Shown in pieces: positions 45,566-59,885 of a stretch of DNA of 64,000 nucleotides. Each line of letters starts with the position of its first letter. Within the stretch, counting starts at the first letter, position 1. The DNA comes from Ficedula albicollis (Eukaryota > Chordata > Aves > Passeriformes > Muscicapidae), in assembly GCF_000247815.1 (NCBI RefSeq), contig NC_021700.1, positions 18,749,548-18,813,547 on the forward strand, in the 5' to 3' direction. Both the position numbers and the translations under genes were made by a program. Below the pieces are notes generated by a model. It searched no databases and had not been told where the DNA came from. It worked only from the letters and a program-made list of their open reading frames with translations.

Positions 45566-48500
45566 TCCTGAGTCCAGAACACCAACATCATTTTGAGAAG
45601 CATCTTCCAAAAATGGAAGATTTAGAGAATTTATCCCCTTCTCACTGAAGTGGTGAAATAATTTGTGGGAAGGGAAAAAGGAGGAAGGAAACAGGCTTTT
45701 TCTTGGAAAAAAAATGCTGAAGACTGTGAACACACCATAAAGTAGATTTGTAAAATATATTTAAACCAGTCTTAAAATTTTTCTGTTTTCACTTAAAGTC
45801 TGCCAGAACCCACTTGTGGATGCATGTCTTTCTGGAAAGTTTCTGACACAGATTTTTTTGTATTTCACTCAGTTTTTTTTAATAATAAATTGCTGAAGTT
45901 TACTTTTCTAACTGCAAAGGTTATCTTGAAAACAATCCAACAAAAGACCAAACTAGACTATTTCAATATTGATCTGGTATATTCATACCACAAAGCAGAA
46001 GCTGATAATAACAGTCCTTTCTCCACAAAATTGTTTCCTGAGCACTGACAGCTAGCAGGCACTTTCAAAGCACACTCAGCATCAAACAGCAGAGAACTGG
46101 GTTATTCCAGAAGTGCAGGAATGGCTTGGAGAAGCACAACTATCCCCACTTGTGTGGGCAACTCCCTGCTGTAAGAACATTGTCCGCTTCTCCCTGGGCG
46201 ATAATAACCCATACTGCTCTGAAGGAGCTGTTTCAAGTACTAGTGCTCATCCCATGAGTTACTGAAAGGTGATGAACACAAAGGCTTGTGCTAAATACTG
46301 TGTAGCTTAGTGCAGTTTATATTTCCATGAGGTGTGCAAAGTGAGGACAGCTGGACACTGCCTTCTCTAGCACATTGTCATAAACAGAGGAAATGCTTAA
46401 GTTTGCTTTTATGGCTTCCAGACTAAAGCTTCTTCATCTGGGGCTACCTTATTCCCCAGGCACAGACAGAGTTTGCTAGCTTCTCTTGCAGCTCAGCCAG
46501 ACAGAAAGAGCTGAGATAGTGCTTTGAAGTGTAAAGTTGCACTCTATGCACATGTTGGATTAAGATGCTGTTAGAGGACCCCACAGATTGCACAGATACC
46601 TGTCACAACTTTATTTCCTGCAGGTGATTTTTGCTTTTGTAAAGGCAAATGGTGTGCACCATTCTCACCAACATACATATATTGAAACCAGTTTATAGAT
46701 TTATTTAATAAAGATGTTGGAGAAAATTAATAAAAATTAAGCTTTACAAACTGAAAGACCTATCAAAGCAAATTAACATGTAAACTTATTCTTGTTTAGT
46801 ACAATGTTCAAATAATTACCTTATTCTATGATGTATACACATGTATAATATGTTTCTGTACTTTCTATGCCTGTTCACCTTTTTAATAATCAAGCAGAGT
46901 CGATACTGACCTCTTCTAGACTTGGACTGACTTGGACTAGAACCTTGATTTCAGTTTTGCAAAAAACCAATACTTTCCTAGCAGTAAAAGTCATAAGGAT
47001 GTGAATGACATGATAAAGTAATTATTTTGATATTTGAGTAGATACAAGTTTTTTATTAGGGATCACTCCTATTACTATTAACTAAAAACTGCCAGGAAAG
47101 TGGCACTACTTTCTTGTGTGATAATATTTCAACAGAAGGATAACACAAGAATCCTGGGAAGGGAAGAACTTAATAACAAAAATGTTTGGATTCACTTTTC
47201 AGCATTATTAAGTCAATCATTCAACACAGATTTCATAACCTTAATTTTTAATTTATTGGTTTTTGGAGTTTTTTGTTTATGCTGAAGGCATTGTTGCACT
47301 TTCCAAGGCTGACTTAATTGAAAACTATTGATTCATTACATTGGTTGCTCTCCTTTTTTTATTTTTTCTTTTTCACAGTCATGGTGAGTTCCATACACAT
47401 AAAAACCTGGTGTAGAGAGAGCTGAAGTCATCCACATGTAAAAATCTGGTCTTAAATATCTTTTACTTATAATTTTTTAGCTATGTCTAAGGCCATCAGG
47501 CCTAAGGAATCAGCCAATCCTTTTTAACTGAGTGCCTGAAATATATGAATGCTTGGAGTATTACTTGTTTACTAATTAGCATTAGTCAGCATTTTAGTAT
47601 TTCATTTGATTGCCATTTCATGATTTATTATTTTTAATTGAATTCTGCATTCATAAAAAAAACCTCAAGAAATATAAGGAAATGAAAGCAGAGAATTTGT
47701 GTAAAGAGTGTGTACATACCTTACCATGATGTGTGTAATTTGCTTCTGAGCCTAAGCAATGAATTCTGCTGGAAATGTCCTCTGTCTTTGTTTAGCATCT
47801 ACAGCAAGGGGGAAATGGGGCAGGCATAAGGGGAAGCAAAAGCATGAAAAAATGGAGATGGACTCTCTGCTGTTATATCAGGTGACTATTTTGTTGGGTT
47901 TTTTCTGATTAATTTTTGTTCACATAAAGGTGTAAACCAGGATATTTGGTGGGTGGAGATTGTTTGGTTGGGCTCTGGCTTTTGGGACCATGGTTGTATA
48001 ATAAAGAAGAAAAAGCCTGACTGCAAAATAAGAGCACCAAATAAAACGTCTAAAAAATGAGTGTGGGGGGTGGCATGTGTTTTAAGAGTGAAAATAGTGA
48101 GAACTGTACTTAGGAAGGATAGGATAGAAAAAACATAGTAAGAATTCCTCTTTTGAAGAAAGAGAATTAAGGTATAAAGTTGCTCTGGTGGGCTGTCATC
48201 CGGGCAGCAGCACTGCCTGTTCTCATCCCACACACTCTCCGTTTTGTGAAACTCCCACTTGCCCACGGATGTCTAACAAGCAGAACTCATGTTGTGCATT
48301 TGTGCACCTTTTGCTCACCGTGATGCAAAAGGGCAATTTTAAGCCAGAGCAAGCTGTCGTATTTAGAAGCTGCAAGAGCTTTTCTGCTCAGTCAGGGCAA
48401 TGCCAGGACTGGCCAAGTTTCCTGGACTGGCAGCATGCTTGATGCCACCACCAGAACTTTAGACCTCCAGGGGATAATGCTCAATAATAAGTCAGGGTGT

Positions 48501-51500
48501 AGATGAATTCCAGAAAAATTATAAGGAAAAATATAATGTTCAGAGAAAAAAAGCCAGTCAAAATATATATAAAACTGTGGACATGAAAGAGAAGGATAAA
48601 ATAAAGTGGAGCTGAGCCTGTTTTTCCAGACATTTATTCCTTTGCTCTTTGTATTAATTCATTGCAGCAGCAGTGAATATTCATTTTATTCATTTATTTA
48701 ACCACAATATGCACTAATGTGTCTGTAACTTAGTGAACAGCTAGCAGATGTATTATAAGCTAGTAACACAACAAACACTGGAGAGAGAGTGTGTTGAGCA
48801 AAGAACATCCAAACATTTGGTGTCTTACACATATTAAGGAGAGACACTGGGTTGTAAAGCATCTAGAAAAACTGCAACCTGCATGTTACTTTCCATGGTA
48901 ATCAAAAGGATGTGGCCACATTCCTTCCATGAGCTTAAGAGTTAGGTAATTTGTAGAGCAGCATCTGTTCAATTTTTTTGGCTATACCTCACTGTTGTGA
49001 AAGAGTGTGATGTGAATGAGGCAAGGAATACATTCAGTGTGCTTCACTGTTATTTTAAAATACGTATGACTGTTAAAGGAGTACTTGGAAAATTAGCAGT
49101 GGAACACCATTTTTCACTATCTAGAATTGAAGAAATAATTTGGTTTCATCTCTTCAGCTTAAGTAACTCTGCTTTTGATATGCAAACTGTGAACTATCAC
49201 TTTTCCTTGATACATTTCAACATGATTTTTGATGTTTCTGATCTGTACTAAGCTATGAAAAAAAAAAAAGTCTACGGAAGAATTGGTTCAGAAGCATGAA
49301 AAAAAGATGTGTTTTACATAAAGTATATACACCATTGACAGATGTTCAAGGGAAGAAAGTGTTAATCTTCCGTGAGACAGATTTAATTAAAGTAATAGAA
49401 GCATATGAGAGTGAGGGCTGTAAAATACAGTACTTATGCTTATATGTCAATATATAACAGGAAAAGCAGACAATTGAAGTTTGGGACAATATGAGCTGCA
49501 AAGAGATCATAGCCTAATTGGTGACATTTTATCCATATGAACGATTTTTATGATGGATTTTCAAACTCTTTTGTAATAGCTTTAATAATTATCTGGCCAG
49601 AACCCAACACACACTGAAGAAGGACAAAAAAAAAAAAATGCTCTGATAATAACTTTAAGCTGTGCTCTGCCAGATATGTGCCCAATCTTTTAAAGACAGG
49701 CAGGTTCCTGAACACAGGTAGGGAGTACATCCTATTAGACCAGCAGCTGGAATCATCACTGGACTGGGAAAGTTCTGATTCTGTGGCCAAACTGAAAAAA
49801 AAAAAAATAAAATTTAGTCTGTCTGAGAATCTTCATAACTCCAAAAGAATATTGTTGCCCAATTAGGATCTGAAGGGAAGAGGGGGGAGAGGTTGGTGTG
49901 AAATATCAGAGTGAAATAAATATTTTGTTCTCTCTTAAAACTGGAAACACGTTTTGGTGAAAGGGATTGTGTGGCTTGCAAAGGACTCCATTTTGTTTTG
50001 TTTCCATAAGCTGAGGTTCAGAAGTGGGATTTTTTTTGCTTTTTAAATGTTTTCAGATCTTTACCTTGAAAGCCAAAAATATCCCCTTTAAAAAAAAATG
50101 CATATAATATCACAATCTTAAGAGCAAATATTTAGAAGGAAATGCTGAGGTTTATGATATTTTTAAAGAGAAGGTGCAAAAATATAACCTTTAATCTATT
50201 TCCTAACAAGAAACATACCCTATCACAAACAAATCCATCTGTTCTCCCTGGAAATTACTAAAAAATGTACAGCTTCAGAAAATATGATATATACAATGAC
50301 CTTAACAATGACTCTTAAGATTATGTTATCATTAGATATGATGATTTGAAACAACTTTATGCAGTTTGCAGTAATTTCCTTCATTCAACAGGTCCAGTTG
50401 AATTTAATTTGGTGAGTTCTTTTGCTTTGCTTTCTTTCTGCTCCTTGCCTTGCTTGGAAAGCTTGGGCTTTCATTGATGCCAAGGAATATAAAATAAATA
50501 CACACAAAACAGTTTGGACCAGATAATTGATGTAAGCACCAGGCAGGCAGTCTGACTGCTTCTGGGATTCGATGTCATGTCCCTGTGTGATGCTGCATTG
50601 CGCTGTATTATTTAGACATCCAGACTATCTAGGAGGCTCCCTAAATTAGTAGCACATGATGCTGTACACATGCTCTCTGTTAATGCACTGCATTCAAGGT
50701 CTTCACAGATATGACTGCCAGTTGTATTAGGCCTCAAAAACACCGTATAAAATGTCACTTCTCACAAAAATAAAACTTTGGAGCTGAGATGGCAGAAGAC
50801 AAAATAAAGCTAAACATCTGCACTTGTCTCAGGAACTCTGTCTGTAGTTTTAAGTTTTGTAATGCGACAGGGAGCAGCTGTTTCCATAAACAGCTTTTTA
50901 ATCTATATTAATTAAATTGTTATTTGAAAGAAAATAATACAATGACCAACATGTTTTTAGTGTTCACAAGTACTTCATGTACCTTGGAAACAAATTCTTT
51001 TTGAGGCTAAATGACATCCTTCTTTAATTTTGCTTTTCTGTTCTCAACTGTTTTTCTCACTTCAAAGGCTTGGTGGTATAGAGGAAACAAATGAATGCAT
51101 TTAATCAGTAAATAAAGATTCAGTATTAATAGTAAGACCTTTTTCTATAAACTTTGCATATATAGTTCCACCTTAAATCCATACAGCAGTTGGAAATAGG
51201 TCAACACTGAGCATCTTGTTGTTTGATGAAAGAATGCAAACCTGTTTCCAAGGTAACCAATCCCATCCACTACAGATCTCTGCCGTGCTTCTACCTGTTT
51301 TGTGAAGCTGAATGCTTTTTTCATTTCCTGAGGTATAACTTGAACTTTAACAAACACATGTACGCTCACACCACATGCTGCTTTGTTTCCACTGTGCCAA
51401 TGGAGACAACAAAAGTAAATAGGAGTTGGTTAATATTTAAGCTGTTAATGCAGGCGTTTCAGTAGCACATTCATAGAGCTTTTGTAAGTGGTGCCAAGCA

Positions 51501-52577
51501 GCCCTTGAACAAACAGCTTTTACAGGAATGGCAGATTAATTTTGGATGAATTTCTGGGTACCTGGGCATCAGGTCATTATTGTCTCCTTTGTTCTCTGTT
51601 CTCTACACAGGCTAGGAAGAATACTCTGTTCTGTGGAGAATAATGAGGATGTGTCCATACAGGCAAATTATATTCAGAAATACCATTTAGTGCATAAACT
51701 GCCATGTCTCAATTGCTTTAGATAGTTGCTCCACACATCTGCATGTAAAGACAGAACGCTTATTTTAGCAAGTTTTCTTTGTGCATTCCAAATGCATCTA
51801 CACACATTAAAACATTTTCTGCAAAAGTTCAGAAAGATTATTTTTTGTCCTAAAGTTATGTTTTCTTTTGAGACACTGAGTCTTTGAGATGGTTGGAACA
51901 CAAAAATACACTAGAGCACAGAAGAGTACAGAGTAAAGGAGATGTGTCAGGCACTAAAAAGCCTCTTCAAAAAATATTTTTTATCTGGAAAAAAACTGTG
52001 AACATGATACCTGACCGATGACATTCTGAATATTCCCACTATTTTAAAGAAAGCATATTCAACTTTATTTTTCTTTTGCCTTATTTATTTACATATTGAC
52101 CACAAGGGCTGTTTAGCCTTTCCTAAATGGATGAGGGAGTAAAGTAAAACAAAGTAATTGCTGAAAGAGGAAAACTGCTCCTGCTCCGATCAATAGGAAA
52201 TGTATCAATTCTACCGCTGATTTTTTATGGAGGACTTAATAATGATATAGAACATTGTTGGTCTACTAAACTATTAGTCTTATATAGTATTAATCAAAGA
52301 ATATCTGTCTTCAGTTATTGCTATTACACTCCCTGAAGCATGATACATACTTTTGGTTTTGCTTTTGGAAATTTACTTTGTTCTCTGAAATGTGACCAAT
52401 TGTATGACCTAGAGGAATAAGCTTAGACTCCCCGTGACAGAGTGTCTCAAATGAAGGAAACAAATTCAAACTAAATTCAATTTTATAACTGCATGAGTGA
52501 ATACACTCATGTCATGTTCTTCCATGTCTTGCATTTATTTTTTAACACCGAAGATTATCTTAAGCTTCAGTTTGAAG
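45566..52577. other. Non-coding (intronic) DNA, about 7 kb
   Basis: No exon, RNA gene or nameable mobile element. Short A- and T-runs only (for example 49260-49269, 49627-49638). Confidence 0.5.
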
Positions 52578-53004
52578 TGTTCTGGTTCCAGCCAGGACAA
52601 GGGTATTTTTTTTTTTTGCAATAGCCAGGAAGGGCATAGCTGAGACGTGGACTTTATCCTGTACAAGCTGAGATTATTGCTGGGGGAGTCTCTTCTCTGG
52701 AGAAGGGATTCCTTCTGTTAAAGAAAACACGGTGGAGGTAGTCAACCAGCACTGTCTATTATTGGTTGAGGAGTTTTTTCCAAAGAATTTTTTTTTTTTT
52801 TATATCCTGTGTCATTAATATTGCTCATTTTCTCATCTCATTTCTGTTTCCAGTAAATTGCTTATCTCACCCTGCAACCTTTGCCTTTTGTGTCTCCAGC
52901 TCCACTGGTGACTCCATCCCCCTGCAGCAGGAAGCAGGAGGTGAAGGGATGCAAGAAACAGTGGTCTGTGGGAATCTCACTGAGGCCTTAGTTTTCTATT
53001 GACA
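52578..53004 (+). mobile_element. Probable solo LTR
   Basis: It opens TGTTCTGGTTCCAGCCAGGA and contains the blocks GCAATAGCCAGGAAGGGCAT, CATTTCTGTTTCCAGTAAAT and TTTGCCTTTTGTGTCTCCAG, which I recall from a widespread passerine LTR family. It appears to end at TTGACA. Orientation and ends are tentative, and no clear target-site duplication is visible. Confidence 0.55.
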
Positions 53005-55259
53005 GAATTAGGAGCAGAAAGCAACTGCCATATGTAAACAAACATCAAGAACTGATATTGTAACTCTAGTTACTCTACTGTTACTCTAGTAACTCTAATG
53101 AAGGTGACCCTCAGAAGCATTGACCTCTGCAATGGAAGGCGTGCAGAGTTTCAGTGCGAGGTCCACGGTTTGAGAAGCAGTGGAGTCAATTCATGTTCAT
53201 TTTACAAAAAATCATATTTCTCCAGCTCTTCTGTAAAATGTCTTTTTACAGAAACATATCTGCCTATATCATTAGGAATGCAAAATCCAACATTTTACAT
53301 AGGCATATTTATTTAAAAATTGTTTATTTTGAAATTTTACTTAATTAAAGCTGTTCATATAGCCATGGCCTCTTTAGGTCTTTTATAATAGCCTTACACA
53401 TTTTGGCTGCAGGACACATTGTGTTATTTAAAAAAATGCCTATTATCATAGTCATACAGGAAAATGCACTTTATGTTCAGTAAATTCCTCTTTTAGAGAA
53501 GTTTTGCTGCTTACCAGTAAAGATTTCTGTTGGTAAGTAATAAGACACCACTGGATGAGAATTTTCTTTCACTTTTGACTCTATTTATATTTCTAGTCCA
53601 AAGTTATTTTTTTTCTCTGCTTATATCTAGCATCTTCAAATTCTTAAAAGTCTATTTACTCTCTGTAGGCATTTTATATTAATCAACGTTCATTTGTCTT
53701 TTGCTCTTCAGATCTGTGTAAATTTAGATGATTAAGCAATATAATAGGCTGTGGTTTTAATAATAGAATCAATCTCTCTTAACTTTGAATCTCTCTTAAT
53801 TTAGGTTTTAGTCCAAGCCTGTCACCAAGTCTCTATGATAATCAAATAAGAGAAAATGGAACCTGGAACTGGTTCGCTGTATAGTGATTGTACAGTTGAT
53901 TGTACTGCTGTATTTGTTTTGACTGTGGGTTGATCTGTGCCTTTGCTTTCACTGAGGAAGGACTCAAAGGGCCTAGATTACATTGGATGTCTAGGCTTTC
54001 AGATGCTGAAGTTAAAAATACTGAATTCTAGCTTTGCCTTTTTTTGGATTTAGGATTCTCACAGCTCCATGTAAAAAAACCCTGTAGATATTCAGGATGA
54101 AAATATCCATCAGAGGTTAATTTTTTTTTTTTCCATCTGACTGGAGGGGGGTTTTTTTAATGTCTTAGAGTATTCTCTACTGTTACTTTGTCTACCATAA
54201 TTTCTAAATTCAGATTATAATCTAAGATTAGAATCCTTTATTATTTTTTTCCAAGACTGTAATTCTTTGTTCTATCTTGTTTCTGTCCTCTACAATCTCC
54301 TAATTTGTCTCAGGACTGAGGCATTAAAATGTAGCAAAAGTCCAGAAAATGCTGAGTAGGATGAATAATCTTTGTTCTTTATAATATCTCTTAATTCTAT
54401 CAGGCATCAGATTTGTTTTGTCACTTTATAACCCACACTCACTTTTTGGTCACTTCAGCCCATTTCCTTTTCTTTAGAAACATCACCTGGTCACTTGTCC
54501 CAAAGCTCATCTTTATGCATTTTCTCTCTTTTTGCAGAAGATAGCACCTTGCACTCGTGTTAAATTCTATCTCATTGATTTCAGGTCACTCCATCAGTCT
54601 AACAAAACCACTTAGAATTCTGATCCTGTTCACTGAAATTCTTGCAGATACTTCCCTCCAACATGGCTTCTACAGAATTAATCTGTGTATTTCCTATTTT
54701 GTCATCCAGATCATTGATACAAGAGCAAATGGAATTGACACCTCATGTCCAGAGTGCCTTTCTAGCTTCAGTGAAACATCCCTAGCTAACCTGAGAGCAA
54801 GTTTTAAATTTTAAATTTCATTTAAATTTTTTAATTTTTTTCAGAATCTTCTCAGCATTTCTACTTTGCTACTATACAGAAAATTATGTGTTAATCTTAC
54901 TAAAATTAAGAGGAACATCAGTCATTTCCTCCCCTGTACCTGCCAGGTTATTTTGGGTATTAGTGGAGGCAACAAAATCAGCCTGGACTCTCTTTGTTAT
55001 TGATGTAGCAATGTCAGTAACACTCTTCAGGTGTTTTTTTTATTTCCAGGCATTAAATGGAGTTATTTGCCTGTAATTCCTCAGCTTCTGCTTTTAACTT
55101 TTTTATTTGTTTGTTTGTTTTTTAAATATGATTTCTATGCATTCCTGTGTTTAAATTCTTGGAGACACACTATAGGAGTGCTCAAAGGAAATAGCTAATA
55201 ATTTAGAGATCATTTCAACAAGTTCCTTAATGCCTTAAAAAGAATCTTGCTCCCCCTTA
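53005..55259. other. Non-coding (intronic) DNA
   Basis: No gene. A small symmetrical patch of CTCTAGT/ACTCTAGTAACT lies at 53060-53098. Confidence 0.5.
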
Positions 55260-56150
55260 AAGTAAAGAATTTCTTCCTAATATCTAATCCAAACCCTCTC
55301 TCTTTCAGTTTGAAACCATTCCCCTGTGTCCTGTAACTACATGCTCTTGTAAAAAGTCCCTCTCCATCTTCCTTGTAAGCTCCTTTCAGGTGCTGGAAGG
55401 CCAGAATTAAGACATCCTGAAGCTGTGTCCTTTCCAGCTGTACAAACTCATCTCTCTCAGTCCTTCCTCATAGAAGACATGATCCATCCCTCTACACCAA
55501 TTTGGTGCCCTCCCCTGGATTTGCTTCAGCATTTCCATGTCACTCCTGTGCTGAGGACCCCAGAGCTGGGATCTCAGCAGAGCAGAGCAGAGCAGAGCAG
55601 AGCAGAGGGGCGGAATCCCCTCCCTGCCCTGCTGCCCACTCTGCTCTGGATGCACCCAGCACACGTTTGGCTTTCTGGGCTGGCAGTGCCCATGGCTGGG
55701 GCATGTCCATCCTCTCACCCTCTGGTATCACTGTGTCCTTCTGGGCAGGGCTGCTCTTGGTCTGTTCATCCTCAGCCTGCACTGATAATGGGGCTTGCCC
55801 CACTCCAGGTGCAGCTCTTTGTGCCTGGTCTTGTTTAACTGCTTGGGCCTGCTTCTCCAGCTTGCCCAGGTCCCTCCTGATGGCATCCCATCCTTCAGAT
55901 GTGTCAACAGCACCACTCAGCTCGGGATCATCTGCAAATCTGCTGAGGATGCACTTGATCTGTGACTGTTTACGTCACTGATGAAGATAGTAAATAACTC
56001 TGGTCACAATACAGATCCCTGAGGGCACCACTTGTCGCTGAAGTCCATTGGGACACTGAGTCTTTGACCACAACCCTCTGGATGAGACCATCCAACCATT
56101 TTCTTATCCATCGAACAGTCTGCTCCTCAAATCCATCCAATTTAGAGAGG
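55260..56150 (-). mobile_element. CR1 LINE fragment, about 890 bp
   Basis: Reversed CR1 ORF2: it begins near AGAATTTCTTCCTAATATCT (the extreme 3' terminus is missing). It passes through the CTCCTTTCAGGTGCTGGAAG, TTGGTGCCCTCCCCTGGATT and GGATCATCTGCAAATCTGCT blocks and ends at ATCCATCCAATTTAGAGAG. A short GAGCA pentamer run is embedded at 55575-55607. Antisense to the exon. Confidence 0.88.
55575..55607. repeat. (GAGCA)n pentanucleotide run
   Basis: About six units of GAGCA grown from a GAGCAGAG motif of the host CR1. Confidence 0.9.
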
Positions 56151-56689
56151 CATATTTTTTTATTTGCAGATACTCTTCACAGAAAAATATGAACAGGTTA
56201 AATGCATTGATAAAAATTGATTTTGACTAAGACTAGACAAAATGGACATACTTTGTACATACATTCTTGGCACAATGTTAAACCTTTGAGATGACTGATT
56301 TCAAAGGCTCTTGCCAAGGGGTACGATGACATGGGCAGGGCAACAATACCTGGAATAGTGTGCATTGCTCACCTTTCTGAGAAATACTTGTTAGGTCAGC
56401 AAAACTTCATGATTTAACAAAGATAATTTTACCGTAATGCTGGAAGAATTTTACATACCAATTATGACAGATTTGGTATTGGTGCCACATCTCTCATCAT
56501 TTTTGCCTTCTCAAGTTTTTCTGTGTAGCAATGTTGTAACCTAAACAGAAATATCCTAAATAAATAATTTTGGAAAAAGTCCACATATGTTATATCAAAA
56601 TATTAATTTCAAAGCATCTTACTCCTCCTATAGACAATCTCTTTTATTTATGCATTTGTCTGTTCCCTAAATAAAGTAGACAAGGAAGG
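56151..56689. other. Non-coding DNA between two CR1 copies
   Basis: Unique AT-rich sequence; the two CR1 copies on either side point away from each other. Confidence 0.55.
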
Positions 56690-57177
56690 AAACAGTCATG
56701 GCTGAGCACAAACCTGTTCCTCAGACTGAGGAATAGGAAAGAACTGCACAGCCAGTGGAAGCAGGGACAGCTGCCCAGGGCAGAGTAAAGGGATGTGGTT
56801 CAGGTGTGTAAGGGAGGGAACAAGGAAAGATGAGCTGCAGCTGGAACAGAATTTGGAAAAAGATGTGAGGATAACAAGGGATTTTATGTGTACATAGATC
56901 AGAAAAGAAAGGCCAAGGAGACTGTATTCTCTCTGATAAACAGGAAGAGAACTAGTTACATATATGGAAGAGGCTGAGACAGTCAGAAGAGGGTTCTTCA
57001 CCTCAGTACTGGCAGTCAGACTTCCCATATCTCTCAAGTCCCTCTCACTCCAAGCAAAAGACAGCTTCGGTTCCAGTTGATAAAACTGAATTACTACAAG
57101 GACACGGGCCCTACATCCCACAGTTCTGAAGCAACTCTGATGATTTAATTGATGTTTTGTCCAAGTCACTCTCCATT
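56690..57177 (+). mobile_element. CR1 LINE ORF2, 5' piece (left of the nested LTR)
   Basis: Sense-strand CR1: AAGAACTGCACAGCCAGTGG, AGCAGGGACAGCTGCCCAGG and GGGATGTGGTTCAGG are typical of the pre-RT part of CR1 ORF2. The copy carries stops and frameshifts. It is cut at CTCTCCATT (57177) by the LTR and resumes at 58504. Confidence 0.82.
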
Positions 57178-57716
57178 TGTCACGGTGTGACTTGGGTTTG
57201 CCAATTTTAATATATTTAGTTTTCTTTAGAGATAGGATTTAGGAGCAGAGACATGGCAGGCTTAACACTTGAAAGGGTATAAGAAGAAATTTATTAATAA
57301 CACAAAAAGAATTCAGAATAAGATTTCTAGGCTGTTCCCTCCTCCCCCTTCCTTCATTCCACATTTCTTAACATCAACATACAGAAAACACTTCAGTCAG
57401 TTATCTACTTAAATAATAATTTCTGTTCACTCTAGAGAGAAAAGTGTCTTTTTTGGTTTAGGCTTAGGGGGTGTCTCACTTTCACAATCCACATCCACCC
57501 GGGAAATACTGCAGATTATGACTTCCTCCCATTTTCACAGTCCTTCCAGAGCTGTGCTGTGGGTTATGTTACACATTTGGGGTACCAGCTTCCATTTCAC
57601 TGACTTCAGTAGAAATTCCGCTTCATTCCTCTCATTCCAGAGAGCTCAGGAGATCCAGAGTTTCATTCAAGCACGCTGCATGGTCAGCTGAGGGTCTCTC
57701 CTCTGAGAATGGGTGG

Positions 57717-58112
<396 letters not shown>

Positions 58113-58205
58113 AGCCGAGCCGAGCCGAGCCGAGGCCGAGCCGAGCCGAGCCGAGCCGAGCCGAGCCGGAGCCGAGCCGAGCAAAGCCGGAGCGGAGCGG
58201 AGCGG
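58113..58205. repeat. GC-rich pentamer repeats (GCCGA and GGAGC)
   Basis: Runs of GCCGA with slips (CGAGGCC, CGGAGCC) pass into GGAGC units. They give spurious AEPSR-like or GSARL-like frames. Confidence 0.9.
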
Positions 58206-58503
58206 AGCTGAGGCCACGCGGGGCGGCGCGGGGGGCCTGCCCGGGGCCGGGGCCCCGGGGGTTGCTCCCGGCCTTGCGGCCGGAAGGCCAAAGAGGGCGA
58301 ATTAGCCTTAGCAATATGTTTTATGAAAGTGAAATAACTTTTCGTTGGTCACCCGGGATGTCAACCACCAAATCAGCTCTCCGATCGGTTCCCGCAGTGC
58401 ACAGGGAAAGCCCCCCCAGACAGGACAGCTTTCCTGTTTCCAGCCTCGTGCTGGTTCCCTCAGGCGGCTCCACCCCTACCCTCTCCATGCGAAACCAGCA
58501 CAT

Positions 58504-59885
58504 TCCATTATACTTGAAAAGTTACAGTACTCAGGGAATGTCCCTGGGACCAGAAAAGGGGGAAAAATTTTATAAAAAATGAAGAATGTCAAATACAGGG
58601 AACTACAGAGCAGTAAGCCTCAATTCTGTGCCTGGGAAGATCACAACGCAGATGGAAGCAATGTTACGGAACATAACAATGTAGAGGTCTGAGACAGCCA
58701 ATATTACTTCACTAAGGGAAAATTGTGCCTGAAACGTTTGGACCTTCTATGATGGAGTGACTTCAACGGTCAGCAAGTGAAGATTGACAGATGTCGTCAA
58801 TGTAGCCTTCCTTAAGTCCTTTGACACAGTCACATACAACATCCTGATCTCCAAACTGGAGAGATACGGGTCTGAAGGGTGACTTCCTTCATGGTCCTGG
58901 TTGGACAGGGCCAGAGTTACAGTCTATGGCTCTATGTCTGGGTGGTGGCTCATGGTGGGTGGTATCCCTCAGGGCTATCTTGGGACCAGGACCCTTTCAT
59001 GTCTTTGTCAATGACACAGACAGCAGGATCAAGTGCACCCTCAGAAATTTTGCAGGTGACAGAAGCTGAACACTGCAGGTGACACAGAAGGACAGGTTGC
59101 CATCCAAGAGAAATGGACTCACAAGAACCTCATAAAGTTCAACAAGGCCAAGTGCAAATTGCAGCACCTGTGTCAGGACAATCCCAGATTTGAGTAGAGA
59201 GTGGAGAAGAGCTGATTGAGAGCAGCCCTGAGAAGGACATTGGGGTTCTTGTGGCTGAAAAGCTGGACATGACCTAGAAATATGATTTGCAGCCCAGAAA
59301 GCCAATTGTATCCTGGGCTGCAGCCAGAGCAGTGTGGCCAGCAGGGCAAGGGAGAGGATTCTGCCCCTCGTCTCTGCTCTGGTGAGATCCCACTTTGAAT
59401 GCTGAATCCACCTCCTCATAAGGAGGTGGAGCCCTCAACATCTGTTGGAACAGCCCAGAGGAGGACCAAAAAGATTTTCAGGGACTGCAGCATCTCTCCT
59501 ATGAGGACAGACTGAGAGCTGGGCATGTTGATCCTTGAGAAGAGAAGGCTCCAGTGAGACCTTTCAGCAGTCTTCCTGTACATAAAGAGGGCTTATATAA
59601 AAACAAGAAAGCAACATTTTGCATGGGCATACAGTGACTAGACAAGAGGAAATGAATTTTGAATAAAAGAGGGAAGATTTAGATATTAGGTGGAAATACC
59701 ATGAACATGGTGAGTTATTGGAACAGGTTGCTCAGGGTGGTTGTGGATGTCCCATTCCTGGAAGTGCTGCATCAGGTTTTGAGCAACCTGATGTAGTGAA
59801 AGATGTTCCTGCCCATGGCAGAGGAATTGGAACTAGAAGATTGAAAGGTCCTTCCCAACCCAAATCATTCTATCGTATCATGATT
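58504..59885 (+). mobile_element. CR1 LINE ORF2 3' piece and 3' UTR (right of the nested LTR)
   Basis: Continues the copy at 56690-57177. GGGAACTACAGAGCAGTAAG and TCTGTGCCTGGGAAGATCAC belong to the reverse transcriptase domain (the YRAVSL-type region). Downstream, AAGTTCAACAAGGCCAAGTG, GCAGCCCAGAAAGCCAA and CTCTCCTATGAGGACAGACTGAGAG mark the ORF2 C-terminus. The 3' UTR ends with CTTCCCAACCCAAATCATTC and a degenerate ATTCTATCGTATCATGATTC terminus. Many stops and frameshifts show that it is dead. Total CR1 length without the LTR is about 1.87 kb. Confidence 0.9.

Noticed and set aside
55425..55981. Overlapping open frames of 137 and 159 codons
   Set aside because: They are antisense readings of a CR1 fragment.
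56696..57169. 157-codon minus-strand frame
   Set aside because: It is the reverse strand of a sense CR1 ORF2 piece.
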